A stretch of DNA of 64,000 bases from Romboutsia lituseburensis (GCF_024723825.1 NZ_JANQBQ010000001.1:1-64000); one strand, 5' to 3'; positions 1 to 8,278 are shown, numbered from the stretch's first letter. The notes: generated from the letters alone by a model not told the origin. Numbers and translations are program-made.

Positions 1-462
1 ATGTCGGTAAATGTTAAAAGCAAAGATGATTACTATACAATAATAAATTATTTATTTAAAATATGTTATCGATTCAAAGTTGTAAATATGTATGAAGATA
101 TAAAAAATATTGAAAAAGTAAAATTTACTGATGAATTAATGGCATTTTGTATAGGAGAAGAGAAAGTTAAAAAATGGCCAGGCATGGTAAAGGCACCTAA
201 GTCCATAATTAGAACATATTTATGCAATAAAAAAACTTTAAAGTTATTTAAAGAGTATAAAAAATTTTTTGAATATAGAGTAGAAGATAATACTGGATAT
301 TATGATACTTTTGGGTGTAATGGACAGATAGATATATCATTTTATAATAATGATGCATGTGTGCTATATACAGTAGTACATGAAGGACTTTGTATTAGTG
401 GAGATATAGAACTTGAGATTATTTTAAATAAAAACAATATAGATTTTGAAAAATGGTTTTAA
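1..462 (+). CDS. hypothetical protein, possibly cut at the 5' end
   Basis: A 153-residue reading frame that opens with ATG on the first base of the window, so the true start could lie further upstream. It is soluble, with no signal peptide or membrane segment, and ends in an acidic, aromatic tail (FEKWF). I recognise no domain. It sits 28 bases before another soluble protein of the size typical of immunity proteins, and a run of small membrane proteins follows. By context it could be an immunity-type protein of a toxin system whose toxin gene lies to the left, but that is inference only. Confidence 0.6.
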   Translation: MSVNVKSKDDYYTIINYLFKICYRFKVVNMYEDIKNIEKVKFTDELMAFCIGEEKVKKWPGMVKAPKSIIRTYLCNKKTLKLFKEYKKFFEYRVEDNTGYYDTFGCNGQIDISFYNNDACVLYTVVHEGLCISGDIELEIILNKNNIDFEKWF

Positions 463-490
463 ACAGACGATAAAAAAATAATAGTGGAGA

Positions 491-1237
491 GTGTTAAATG
501 AGAAGATTAAGAGATGTATTTTAATTAATGCGTTTCCAGAGAATAATGAATTGGTATATTATGGAATGCAGTTAAATGAATTTATTAAATATAATCCTGT
601 AGAAATTAATAAATTATTAATTCTTGAGGGTGAATATTTTGGAAGAGGATTTAGTTCGAAAGTGAAATTACATGCAGTTGAAAATGATGAAATGGAAGAG
701 TTTTTAGGTGAAGATATCTACGGGTATGGTGATTTTGCATGGGTAGATTTTGACAATAGAGAAAATCTAGAAAAACTAGAACCTACGGAACTTGCAGAAT
801 TACTTTATCTCGGACATATGTTTAAGCCAATTAATAGTCCTTTCTTTGAAAAAATTCAAAATAGATATGCTTATTTAGCACATGATGATGGATGGTTTTG
901 TAGATTATACTGTAAAGAATATTCCGATTTTCAAGAGATAATATGTAATAAAATAATTGATACAGTATCAACATCAAAGAGAAGAAAAATATATCCATTT
1001 TCAGATGATGTAAAAAAAGAATTGCTAAATCTAGCCAATGATGGATTATTGATAGATTTTAATAATTTTTCTAAGTGCGATAAATCAATTGAAGTCCCAA
1101 TTTATACTATAGGAAAGTTTCTTGATATGGATGAAATGTATAATAATTTGCAACGAAATATTAATCGCGCAAATTATTCGGCTGATTTGGTTCATAAAAA
1201 TAAAAAGTGGGATATTAAATACATTTCAAAGAGATAG
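491..1237 (+). CDS. conserved hypothetical protein (immunity-like)
   Basis: A 248-residue soluble protein starting at GTG 491. The region around residues 105-140 (LYLGHMFKPINSPFFEKI, then YAYLAHDDGWF) looks like a conserved block that I have seen in Firmicutes proteins of unknown function; its histidine and aspartates could be functional. No membrane segment. The ribosome site (TGGAGA) is almost adjacent to the GTG, so the start is uncertain. It is probably co-transcribed with the gene just upstream. Function unknown; an immunity or toxin-neutralising role is a guess from size and neighbours. Confidence 0.6.
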   Translation: MLNEKIKRCILINAFPENNELVYYGMQLNEFIKYNPVEINKLLILEGEYFGRGFSSKVKLHAVENDEMEEFLGEDIYGYGDFAWVDFDNRENLEKLEPTELAELLYLGHMFKPINSPFFEKIQNRYAYLAHDDGWFCRLYCKEYSDFQEIICNKIIDTVSTSKRRKIYPFSDDVKKELLNLANDGLLIDFNNFSKCDKSIEVPIYTIGKFLDMDEMYNNLQRNINRANYSADLVHKNKKWDIKYISKR

Positions 1238-1302
1238 ACTATTTCTTTTTGTGAAATTATGGGGGAAAATAGAAAATAAATTAATAAAAAGGTGGTAAAA
1301 TA

Positions 1303-1629
1303 ATGGGGTTTATAATATGGGCGTTAGCTGGAATATTATTTATTGTTGGAGGAATTTATTGCATCAACTCTAAAAAAGAAGTAGCATTTGGGTTTTGGTC
1401 AAATTCAAAAACAGCTCCCATAGAAGTAAAAAATGTAAAAGCTTACAATAAAGCTTTAGGCAAACTATGGTGCTCATATGGTTTTTTCTTTATATTGCTA
1501 GGATTACCATTACTAGTAGATGAAAACTCACCTCTTATAATAATTCCATCAATAGGTGTTATTTTTGAACTTATTATAGCAATGGCTATTTATACAATAA
1601 ATATTGAGGGAAAATATAGAAAAAAATAA
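1303..1629 (+). CDS. small integral membrane protein, three TM segments
   Basis: A 108-residue protein with hydrophobic segments at about 2-20, 58-73 and 80-100, a short basic tail (KYRKK), and no catalytic motif. The start ATG follows an AAGGTGG ribosome site. The first helix followed by a charged loop and a helix pair resembles DUF3784/SdpI-like small membrane proteins, but the SdpI signature is not visible. It lies between soluble hypotheticals in what may be one transcript running to about 4.2 kb. Function unknown. Confidence 0.65.
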   Translation: MGFIIWALAGILFIVGGIYCINSKKEVAFGFWSNSKTAPIEVKNVKAYNKALGKLWCSYGFFFILLGLPLLVDENSPLIIIPSIGVIFELIIAMAIYTINIEGKYRKK

Positions 1630-1655
1630 ATGAAAGAGTAGATAACGGGATTTTT

Positions 1656-2081
1656 ATGGAAACTGACAAGAAAGTAGATAAGTACCAAAGGATAGTAGTA
1701 TTAGTACTTTTAATAATAATAGCAATACCTGCTATTATATTTAGTACGGTAGATATTTCTCCTCACAAATTAACTGTAAAAGACAATATAGTAAAAGTAG
1801 GAGCAGATTCATTTAAAGTATCAGATATTAAAAATGTTAAACTCTTAGATGAAATTAATAATATACATAGAATAAAAGGGACAGGTACACGAACTTACAT
1901 AAGGGGAGCCTGTAAAATAGAAGGGTATAAGCAAGATGCTAGTGTGTACATTTATAAAAATAAAAGTCCATATATAAGAATTGAATTAGAAAATGGATTG
2001 CTTATTTATAATGATAAAAATAGTAGTGATACTGAAAAAACATATGAAAAACTAGTTGAAATAATAGATTCTAATAAATAA
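1656..2081 (+). CDS. membrane-anchored bacterial PH-like domain protein
   Basis: A 141-residue protein with one membrane helix (about 12-31). The rest is outside or inside the membrane and rich in beta strands (HKLTVKDNIVKVG, FKVSDIKNVKLL). The pattern of a hydrophobic anchor followed by short strands around a D-I-K-x-V core is typical of bacterial PH (bPH) domains, usually found in small membrane-linked proteins of unknown role. The ribosome site before ATG 1656 is weak (CGGGAT), which suggests coupling to the gene 26 bases upstream. Family assignment is by eye only. Confidence 0.55.
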   Translation: METDKKVDKYQRIVVLVLLIIIAIPAIIFSTVDISPHKLTVKDNIVKVGADSFKVSDIKNVKLLDEINNIHRIKGTGTRTYIRGACKIEGYKQDASVYIYKNKSPYIRIELENGLLIYNDKNSSDTEKTYEKLVEIIDSNK

Positions 2082-2168
2082 TCAAAAACACAAAATAATA
2101 GAAAATGTATTTAATATTATATAAAGTAGAATCTATATCAATTTTTTATATACATAGGAGGATACTAG

Positions 2169-2816
2169 ATGAATGTAATAAAGATAGATATATCAACAGA
2201 ATGTTGTCCTGAACAAATTGAAGGAACATCTGAGTGGTATTCTTGTAAAGAACCTAAAGATATATTTTGCGATATATATGATGCTGAGGAGATGATTAAA
2301 TCTGGTGAAAAATTTCCTGGAATGAATTGTAATTTAATTCATTTTCCGGATGGATTTGTTCATAGTCCATTTGAACTTAGGGAAAATTTATATATAGATA
2401 GTCCGGTTTGGGATAATGGTAAGCTATTCTTTTTAAGTGTTGACTTTGATGAAAAGCTAATTTACATAAGTTGTTATTTTCCAGAGGAAAAAAGACTTGA
2501 AACAATTAAAGTTTTGCCACTAGATATAGTTGAAGATTGCTACAATCTTATTCTAAAATCATCACCACCCATGCTTTACAGAGATGGAAAAGATGGAGTA
2601 TTTGAGATAGTTTGGCCAGAAAATAAAAAGATAGATATAGGTAAAACAGAGAGCTTGTTATTTAGAAATGGAGAAGATTTGTATTTCTGTGAATGGCAAG
2701 ATGAACCAGAGTATCATGAAAATGTAATAGTAAGGAATGCAAATACAGGTAAAGTAAGAGAAAAATTTAAGGGATATTTGCAAAGACTGCCAAATGGAGT
2801 TTATTGGAAAGGTTAA
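2169..2816 (+). CDS. hypothetical protein, beta-rich
   Basis: A 215-residue soluble protein with a strong ribosome site (AGGAGG, 7 bases before ATG). Many short beta-prone stretches with W/Y/G turns (SPVWDNGKLFFLS, ADLYFCEWQDEPEY-like) suggest half of a beta-propeller or a beta-sandwich, but I recognise no family. Three cysteines occur in the first 30 residues (ECC, SCKEP). There is no export signal. It belongs to the 1-4.2 kb cluster of small hypotheticals; its function is unknown. Confidence 0.6.
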   Translation: MNVIKIDISTECCPEQIEGTSEWYSCKEPKDIFCDIYDAEEMIKSGEKFPGMNCNLIHFPDGFVHSPFELRENLYIDSPVWDNGKLFFLSVDFDEKLIYISCYFPEEKRLETIKVLPLDIVEDCYNLILKSSPPMLYRDGKDGVFEIVWPENKKIDIGKTESLLFRNGEDLYFCEWQDEPEYHENVIVRNANTGKVREKFKGYLQRLPNGVYWKG

Positions 2817-2857
2817 TTAAAAAGGCCTAAATATAGTTTTTAAAGGTGGAGGAAATT

Positions 2858-3142
2858 ATGATATTAAGGATTTTGGTTTGTGGTGGAATTTTAACATTCC
2901 TTTTAGGAATTTATTTTCTTGTAAAACATTATAAGCATGGAAAGTATAGCAAGGGATATGGATTACTTTCTTATTTAGGTCTTGCGATGGCAGTACTTGG
3001 AGTGATTTTATTAATGGAACCTGTATTTAAAAGCTTACCAGGTAACCTTTCTAACATGGCATCACTAGGTATAGCTATGTGTATTTTTATAATAGCAGGA
3101 AAATTACTATTAAAACCAACCTTTTTAAAAAATAAAAAATAG
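2858..3142 (+). CDS. small membrane protein, three TM segments
   Basis: A 94-residue protein starting at ATG 2858, chosen because AAAGGTGGAGG lies just upstream; a longer reading from GTG 2846 would swallow that ribosome site. Hydrophobic segments lie at about 2-21, 33-53 and 66-84, and the tail is lysine-rich (FLKNKK). No motif recognised. Spacing to the next gene is 17 bases, so the two are likely co-transcribed. Confidence 0.65.
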   Translation: MILRILVCGGILTFLLGIYFLVKHYKHGKYSKGYGLLSYLGLAMAVLGVILLMEPVFKSLPGNLSNMASLGIAMCIFIIAGKLLLKPTFLKNKK

Positions 3143-3159
3143 AATAGGTAGGTGATTAC

Positions 3160-3447
3160 ATGGAATTTAATGAAGATATAGCACAAAAACCTTTATTTAA
3201 AAAAAATGATGAAATCACATTAAGTTTTTTAGAATTATTATATCATTTTATTGATGATTATAAATTTTCGTTAGAGACTGTCTCAATACTAACTAAAATT
3301 GAACTTACTAAATTAGAAAAGTTTTATTATGAATCAGGAAATCTAAGTTATAATGAATTGTCTTTAATAAAAAAAGTAGTTATATTACCATTTGAAAATG
3401 TTTTTGAGATTTCTAAGTTTAATTACAAAATATTGAAGGGAGAATAA
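3160..3447 (+). CDS. small protein with possible helix-turn-helix
   Basis: A 95-residue soluble protein. Residues about 34-70 (SLETVSILTKIELTKLEKF, then YESGNLSYNEL) have the spacing of a helix-turn-helix: helix, turn with a threonine, second helix. No other domain. It lies 31 bases upstream of a CPBP-family membrane protease with its own strong ribosome site, and such small HTH-like proteins often accompany CPBP genes in clostridia. It may be a local regulator; this is inference. Confidence 0.55.
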   Translation: MEFNEDIAQKPLFKKNDEITLSFLELLYHFIDDYKFSLETVSILTKIELTKLEKFYYESGNLSYNELSLIKKVVILPFENVFEISKFNYKILKGE

Positions 3448-3478
3448 AATTGCATTAATATTTTTTAGGAGGGGTGTT

Positions 3479-4210
3479 ATGAAAAGAAATACTATAAAGT
3501 TATTTTCACTTCTAACTTCATTCATTACTTTATGGTTTTTATCTGCCATGTTAAACATGGTATTTTTATGGTTTATTATAATAAATTTGATTGCCATTTA
3601 CATAATTTATAGTTACAAAAGCTTTAATAAATTTGATATTACAATGGGAATTATATTTGGACTTTTATGTATTCCATCAAGTCCTGTTATGGGATTCTCT
3701 GTAGTTTTACCATATATAGCTTCTATGATGATTTTTAAAAATAGTAATATTAAAATTTATTTATTTAAAAATAATAAAAACAATAATTTTTTAATTACCT
3801 TAGCATTGATTTTCATAATTGGAGGGATTTTGGGTTTTATTAATGTTTTTTTAGCAAAGAATTCTATACCGATCAATGTATCTTTTAAAATTAAGTGGAT
3901 TTTGGATGCTTTAAGAGCAGGTGTGTTTGAAGAGATATTTTTTAGATTATTTTTCTTTGCGCTATGCATTCATTTAGTTAAGAATCAACAGCTTTCAAAA
4001 TTTCAAAATGTTTTATGCTATATAATTATGGTTGTCCCACATGTTCTTATTCACTTCAATCTTCAAAATTTCAGTATTTCAAACATGATTATGCTTTCTA
4101 TTTTATTTGGTATCCCTTTTGCTTTGATGCAAAGAAAATTTAATTTAGTATCGGCCATGGGTTCACATGCTTTTGTGGATTTTATAAGATTTTGTGTATT
4201 TGGAGTATAA
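3479..4210 (+). CDS. CPBP-family intramembrane metalloprotease (Abi)
   Basis: A 243-residue polytopic membrane protein. The CPBP motifs are visible in order: EExxxR (EEIFFR, residues 151-156), a histidine pair in PHVLIHF (188 and 192), and a distal histidine in GSHAFVDF near 229. These residues form the glutamate/histidine active site of the CAAX-prenyl-protease/bacteriocin-processing family. In Firmicutes such proteins are linked to bacteriocin self-immunity or peptide processing, which fits the run of small membrane genes upstream. Start ATG 3479 has AGGAGGGG 6 bases upstream. Substrate unknown. Confidence 0.85.
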   Translation: MKRNTIKLFSLLTSFITLWFLSAMLNMVFLWFIIINLIAIYIIYSYKSFNKFDITMGIIFGLLCIPSSPVMGFSVVLPYIASMMIFKNSNIKIYLFKNNKNNNFLITLALIFIIGGILGFINVFLAKNSIPINVSFKIKWILDALRAGVFEEIFFRLFFFALCIHLVKNQQLSKFQNVLCYIIMVVPHVLIHFNLQNFSISNMIMLSILFGIPFALMQRKFNLVSAMGSHAFVDFIRFCVFGV

Positions 4211-4248
4211 ATATTAATTTTATATTAATAAAAAGAGAATAATTAATC

Positions 4249-4289
4249 TTAGCATTATATCATAATCTGGTATACTAATCATGATATAA
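4249..4289 (+). promoter_or_regulatory. promoter with flanking 9-bp inverted repeat for the VOC gene
   Basis: A -35 TTAGCA (4249-4254) and -10 TATACT (4271-4276) with a 16-base spacer precede the VOC gene. A perfect 9-bp inverted repeat, TTATATCAT (4255-4263) and ATGATATAA (4281-4289), brackets the -10 box and would be a sensible repressor site. Confidence 0.45.
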
Positions 4290-4353
4290 TAGGACTAGTA
4301 GTTGTGATAATCTTTTTAGATAGATAGTTAGAATGCATAAAGGAGGAAATTTT

Positions 4354-4776
4354 ATGATTCAGTCAATTGTACATATTGCTTTAGTAGTAAAAGACTATGA
4401 TGAAGCCATTGATTTTTACACAAATAAACTTCATTTTGAATTAATAGAAGATACATATCAACCAGAACAAGATAAAAGATGGGTAGTGGTATCTCCACCA
4501 GGTTCAAATGGGACAGCAATACTGCTTGCAAGAGCATCTAAACCAGAACAAGAGAATTTCATAGGAAATCAATCAGGTGGAAGAGTTTTTCTTTTCCTAG
4601 GAACTGATGATTTCTGGCGTGATTATAATGAGATGAAAGATATAGGTATAGAATTTGTCAGAGATCCTAAAGAACAGGATTATGGAACTGTTGCGGTATT
4701 TAAGGATTTATACGGTAACTTATGGGATTTAATAGAGTTTAGTGAAAACCATCCAATGTTCAAGAGAGTCAAATAA
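4354..4776 (+). CDS. VOC (glyoxalase/dioxygenase fold) family protein
   Basis: A 140-residue protein with the beta-alpha-beta-beta-beta pattern of the vicinal-oxygen-chelate fold. HIALVVKDYDEAIDFYT opens the first half, with a candidate metal ligand at His7, and YGTVAVFKDLYGNLWDLIEF closes the second, with a candidate metal ligand at the Glu of its DLIEF end. Members are glyoxalases, fosfomycin or bleomycin resistance proteins and related enzymes, and the substrate cannot be told from sequence. Start ATG 4354 follows AGGAGG; an earlier in-frame ATG at 4333 has no ribosome site. It is monocistronic, with its own promoter and a terminator. Confidence 0.85.
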   Translation: MIQSIVHIALVVKDYDEAIDFYTNKLHFELIEDTYQPEQDKRWVVVSPPGSNGTAILLARASKPEQENFIGNQSGGRVFLFLGTDDFWRDYNEMKDIGIEFVRDPKEQDYGTVAVFKDLYGNLWDLIEFSENHPMFKRVK

Positions 4777-4789
4777 TTAATATAAAAAT

Positions 4790-4838
4790 AAAATGGGTAA
4801 GGTATGTAACTATTTAAAGTACAACCTAGACCCATTTT
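4790..4838. terminator. terminator-like hairpin between convergent genes
   Basis: AAAATGGGT (4790-4798) pairs with ACCCATTTT (4830-4838) across a 31-base loop and is followed by TCTATAT. It overlaps the 3' end of the ImmA-like gene. It could end the VOC transcript; the loop is long, so confidence is moderate. Confidence 0.4.
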
Positions 4839-5310
4839 CTATATATAGCGTATGACCACATTTAGAAGTTATAAAATCCTTTTCTAAGCTTAAAAATTTA
4901 ATCTTATGTAAAAGCATCACATGAGGAACATCTAACATTTCACTAAGTTCATAGAAATCAGTAGAACACAGAGCACACTTAACTAAATCCTCATCATCAA
5001 TAAGGAAATTGCACGCCCATCTACAAGCCTTAATTTCTACACTATTTAAGCACAATCTATTGCTATAATGAAGCAATCTAATAGCATGATTTCCAGTAGT
5101 AGTATAAAAATGCCCAACTTCTTCAGACAGTACCTCCATAGACTTTAACCTATCACTTAATAAACTTTTGTCTAACAATATAACAGGATAAGTATCTATA
5201 TCTTTTACATAAAGACCAAGTACACTTGAACTAAAAGTAACGTACTCAATTTTTATATTTTCTTTTTCGCATAACTTGAACAATTCTTCTAACTTATCCA
5301 TAATCCCCAA
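4810..5310 (-). CDS. ImmA/IrrE-like metallo-endopeptidase of a phage module
   Basis: A 166-residue protein. The motif LSEEVGHFYTTTG (residues about 61-73) is the ImmA/IrrE zinc-protease signature in the variant form in which the first histidine of HExxH is glutamate, a form I know from clostridial phage proteins. Family members cleave a cognate XRE repressor on DNA damage, as ImmA does for ImmR of ICEBs1. Here the gene lies 16 bases after, and on the same strand as, a CI-like repressor, the expected pair. The C-terminal half (ACRWACNFLIDDEDL and a short helical tail) matches the usual family length. Confidence 0.82.
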   Translation of the reverse strand: MGIMDKLEELFKLCEKENIKIEYVTFSSSVLGLYVKDIDTYPVILLDKSLLSDRLKSMEVLSEEVGHFYTTTGNHAIRLLHYSNRLCLNSVEIKACRWACNFLIDDEDLVKCALCSTDFYELSEMLDVPHVMLLHKIKFLSLEKDFITSKCGHTLYIENGSRLYFK

Positions 5311-5326
5311 AATCCCCCTGAAAAAA

Positions 5327-5662
5327 TTAATCCTTTTTGTATTTATGCCTTATATAATTTAAAATTGACTCCAATTCCTCATAAGCTTCCTCAGGTAAAT
5401 CTTCACCAAAATTCACTCTATGAGTAGCAATAGTGGTATCACTATTGTATAATCTTTTTTCATTATCATCAATTTCTAACAAGTAATCTGTAGTAACATT
5501 AAAAAATTTTGCAATAAGTCTAAGCTTATCAAAATCAGGACACTTGTCTTTTGTTTCATATCCTGCAATAGCAGTTCTTCCAACACCAATATAATCAGCC
5601 AGTTGTTGCTGAGTTACATTACGTTTTGTTCTAAGCTCTTTTAATCTCAAACCAAATGACAT
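5327..5662 (-). CDS. XRE-family CI-like repressor
   Basis: A 111-residue protein whose residues 6-60 form an XRE helix-turn-helix (LKELRTKRNVTQQQLADYIG, then AIAGYETKDKCPDFDKL), followed by an acidic tail. It is the probable lysogeny-type repressor, divergent from a Cro-like gene across about 250 bases. A good ribosome site (AGGTGG) precedes the start. Its partner protease lies just downstream, as in ImmR/ImmA modules. It likely binds the direct repeats in the divergent promoter region. Confidence 0.88.
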   Translation of the reverse strand: MSFGLRLKELRTKRNVTQQQLADYIGVGRTAIAGYETKDKCPDFDKLRLIAKFFNVTTDYLLEIDDNEKRLYNSDTTIATHRVNFGEDLPEEAYEELESILNYIRHKYKKD

Positions 5663-5837
5663 AAAATCACCACCTACTTAAATTTAAAATACACGTAACT
5701 TATATAAATTTAAAAATATAAAATTTAATTTAAACAAATTCATTTTTAAAAAAGTATCTTCCTAATTACATTTTACTATAAAATGTGTCATCTAGTAAAC
5801 ATTTAGTGATAAAAATAACAAAATTTGTAAAAAATAC

Positions 5838-5866
5838 TTGATTTAGTTACTATACGACACTATACT
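5838..5866 (+). promoter_or_regulatory. Cro-side promoter with direct-repeat operator
   Basis: -35 TTGATT (5838-5843), 17-base spacer and -10 TATACT (5861-5866). Inside it ACTATAC occurs twice (5849-5855 and 5859-5865), starting exactly 10 bases apart, which puts both copies on one DNA face. This is a plausible binding site for the CI-like or Cro-like protein. Confidence 0.65.
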
Positions 5867-5913
5867 GTAATTATAAAACGTCACTAAAGGGCACGTAAAA
5901 AGGGGGATATGTT

Positions 5914-6105
5914 ATGAAAAGTAACCTTATACAAAAAAGGAAAAAGAAAAAAATGACTCAGCAAGAAGTAGCTGACAAAGTATCAATATGTAGAACTCAT
6001 TACAATAGAATCGAAAGTGGTGATAGAAATCCATCACATATGGTTGCAGTAAAAATTAAAAATGTACTTGATTGCAATTATGAAGATATATTTAAGACGA
6101 ATTAA
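5914..6105 (+). CDS. Cro-like XRE-family DNA-binding protein
   Basis: A 63-residue protein that is almost entirely one helix-turn-helix domain (KKMTQQEVADKVSICRTHY, then IESGDRNPSHMVAVKIKNVL). It is the first gene of the rightward early operon, 18 bases before the YqaJ gene, with ribosome site AAAGGGGGAT. Size and position divergent from a CI-like repressor match phage Cro/anti-repressor regulators. Confidence 0.85.
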   Translation: MKSNLIQKRKKKKMTQQEVADKVSICRTHYNRIESGDRNPSHMVAVKIKNVLDCNYEDIFKTN

Positions 6106-6123
6106 ATAACAGGGGGAAAAGAA

Positions 6124-7314
6124 ATGAACCAAATAACTATAACACTACAAAATAATAATGAATACTTAGCAAAAATTGAATTATGCAAAATACTAAAAAC
6201 AATAACAAATGAAAATGTAACGGCAGATAACGTAGAAAATATAATAGTCACAGATTGTGACATTAAAACCAATAATCAAAAGGATAAAATATTAAAAACA
6301 AAAAAATTAAAATCTAGAAAGTACTTAGATGCAAATGTAATTTATGAAACAAAAGATATGAGTAAAAATGATTGGCTAAAAGCTAGGAAAGAAGGTATAG
6401 GAGGTAGTGATGCAGCTAGTGTAGTTGGAGCAAATCCTTATAAAAGTGCTATAACTGTTTACTTAGATAAAATAGATAATGATATCAAAGAAAATGGTTT
6501 AAATAATAACTATAAAAGTAATAATATTTTAGATTCATCGTTATATAAAAATCATGATGAGTCTAAAAATTACAAAATGGAATTAGGTAACAAATTAGAA
6601 AACTTCGTAGCACGTGAATTTACATTAAAAACAGGAAAAAAAGTTAGAAGTGTAAATGGGATACTAAAAAATGATAAATATCCATTTGCCATAGCTAATA
6701 TAGACAAAGCAGTAAGTGGAGAAAAAGCATTTTTAGAATGTGTAGTTACAAATAGCTTTGTAAAAAAAGAATGGATAAAAGAAGTACCACTACAATATAA
6801 AATTCAATGCTATCACTATATGGCAGTAAGTGGAGCTACTCATGCTTATGTAGCAGCACTTATAGGAAATGAAGAATTAATAATTCATAAAATAGATAGA
6901 GAAGAAAATATTATAAAAGATATTATGAAATTAGAAGAAAGCTTTTGGAATGACTTCATAATAGGAGATAAAATACCTATGACAGATGGAAGCTTTGAAT
7001 ATTCTAATTACTTAAATAATAAATATAAATACAGCAAAGAAGATACATTAATATTGTTTGAGAAAGAAAGTATTTTAAATAGATATGATGAGCTACATAA
7101 AGATATAAAAAAATATGAAAAAGAGAAAAAAGCTATAGAACAATATTTAAAAGATCAAATACAAGAATATGAATTAGCTTATATAGGAGATAGAAAAATA
7201 ACTTGGAAAAATCAAAGTAAAACTACGATAGATACAAAATTACTTAAAAAAGAACAACCAGAAATAGCAGCAAAATATATGAAAGTTACAAATACTAGAG
7301 TGTTTAGGATTTAA
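6124..7314 (+). CDS. YqaJ-family phage exonuclease, catalytic lysine missing
   Basis: A 396-residue protein. Residues about 82-105 (WLKARKEGIGGSDAASVVGA) are the YqaJ opening motif, followed by KMELGNKLENFVAREF, the acidic site in ANIDKAV, and QCYHYMAVSGATHAYVAALI. YqaJ proteins are lambda-exonuclease-like 5'-3' nucleases that work with a single-strand annealing protein. The catalytic D..ExK motif here reads D...ECVV: the lysine of the usual ECK is valine. An extra, poorly conserved N-terminal segment of about 75 residues precedes the domain. No RecT/Bet partner follows. It may be an inactive remnant or use a shifted lysine; family assignment is firm, activity is not. Confidence 0.83.
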   Translation: MNQITITLQNNNEYLAKIELCKILKTITNENVTADNVENIIVTDCDIKTNNQKDKILKTKKLKSRKYLDANVIYETKDMSKNDWLKARKEGIGGSDAASVVGANPYKSAITVYLDKIDNDIKENGLNNNYKSNNILDSSLYKNHDESKNYKMELGNKLENFVAREFTLKTGKKVRSVNGILKNDKYPFAIANIDKAVSGEKAFLECVVTNSFVKKEWIKEVPLQYKIQCYHYMAVSGATHAYVAALIGNEELIIHKIDREENIIKDIMKLEESFWNDFIIGDKIPMTDGSFEYSNYLNNKYKYSKEDTLILFEKESILNRYDELHKDIKKYEKEKKAIEQYLKDQIQEYELAYIGDRKITWKNQSKTTIDTKLLKKEQPEIAAKYMKVTNTRVFRI

Positions 7315-7351
7315 TAACAGATTTATATAAAATGAATTTATGGGGGAGAAT

Positions 7352-8278
7352 ATGGCAATTTATAGAAACATTCAAATAGATTATTGGCAAGATGGATTTA
7401 TACTAGATTTAACACCAGAAGAAAAGTATTTTTACATTTACTTACTAACAAATAGTAAAACAAGCCAATGTGGCATATACGAATTACCAAAGAGAATAAT
7501 AGAAACAGAAACTGGGTATAACAGAGAAAGTGTAGAAAAGCTTTTAGAAAGGTTTGAAAGCTATGGGAAAATAGTATATAGCAATGAAACTAAAGAAATA
7601 TATGTGAAAAACTGGCTAAGATACAATAAAATAAATAGCCCAAAGGTTAAAAAATGTATAGAAAATGAATTATCAAAAATTAAGAATAAGTCATTTATAA
7701 ACTTATTTTTACAACAATGTAAATCTGAAAATTACATAATAAATATAGATGAACTAACAACAAATGATGAAAATAATTTAAGTGATCCAGAAATTCAAGT
7801 TATAGAAAAAAATATAAACGAGCAAAGTGTAAAAGGATTAACGACAAAAGAAGCAAATATAAATAATAAAGGGAATTATAATGAAGAAATAGATAAATAT
7901 AAAATTTTATATGAACAAAATATAGGGATTATAAATAACCTAATAGAGACTTGGTTATATGAATTATACAAAGAAATAGACTATGAATTATTTAAACATG
8001 CCATAGAAATAGCCACAAATAAAGGCAAGATGAACAAAGGATATATAAGTGGAATAATTAAAAAATGGACGGAAAATAATATAAAAAATATAAATGATTT
8101 AAAAAACTATGAATATCAAATAAAAAATAAGGGGGGAAAAAATGGAGAATATAAACACAAGCATTCAAAATCTAAATATGCCCAATCACTTGAAGATGAG
8201 GATGATGGACTTTATCAAAAACCAACAGAAGAACAACTACAAGCAGCAAGAAGAGAATTTGAAGAACTTACAAAATGA
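7352..8278 (+). CDS. phage replisome organiser, DnaD-like
   Basis: A 308-residue protein. The N-terminal winged-helix region (YRNIQIDYWQDGFILDLTPE, then LLTNSKTSQCGIYELPKRI) is that of phage replisome organisers, and the C-terminal part (YELFKHAIEIATNKGKMN, then YISGIIKKW) is a DnaD/DnaB_2 domain that loads onto origin DNA. The middle is low-complexity and charged. Start ATG 7352 follows GGGGGAGA; ATG 7340 upstream is in frame but lacks a site. It overlaps the helicase-loader gene by 137 bases. Together they would remodel an origin and load host DnaB helicase. Confidence 0.82.
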   Translation: MAIYRNIQIDYWQDGFILDLTPEEKYFYIYLLTNSKTSQCGIYELPKRIIETETGYNRESVEKLLERFESYGKIVYSNETKEIYVKNWLRYNKINSPKVKKCIENELSKIKNKSFINLFLQQCKSENYIINIDELTTNDENNLSDPEIQVIEKNINEQSVKGLTTKEANINNKGNYNEEIDKYKILYEQNIGIINNLIETWLYELYKEIDYELFKHAIEIATNKGKMNKGYISGIIKKWTENNIKNINDLKNYEYQIKNKGGKNGEYKHKHSKSKYAQSLEDEDDGLYQKPTEEQLQAARREFEELTK

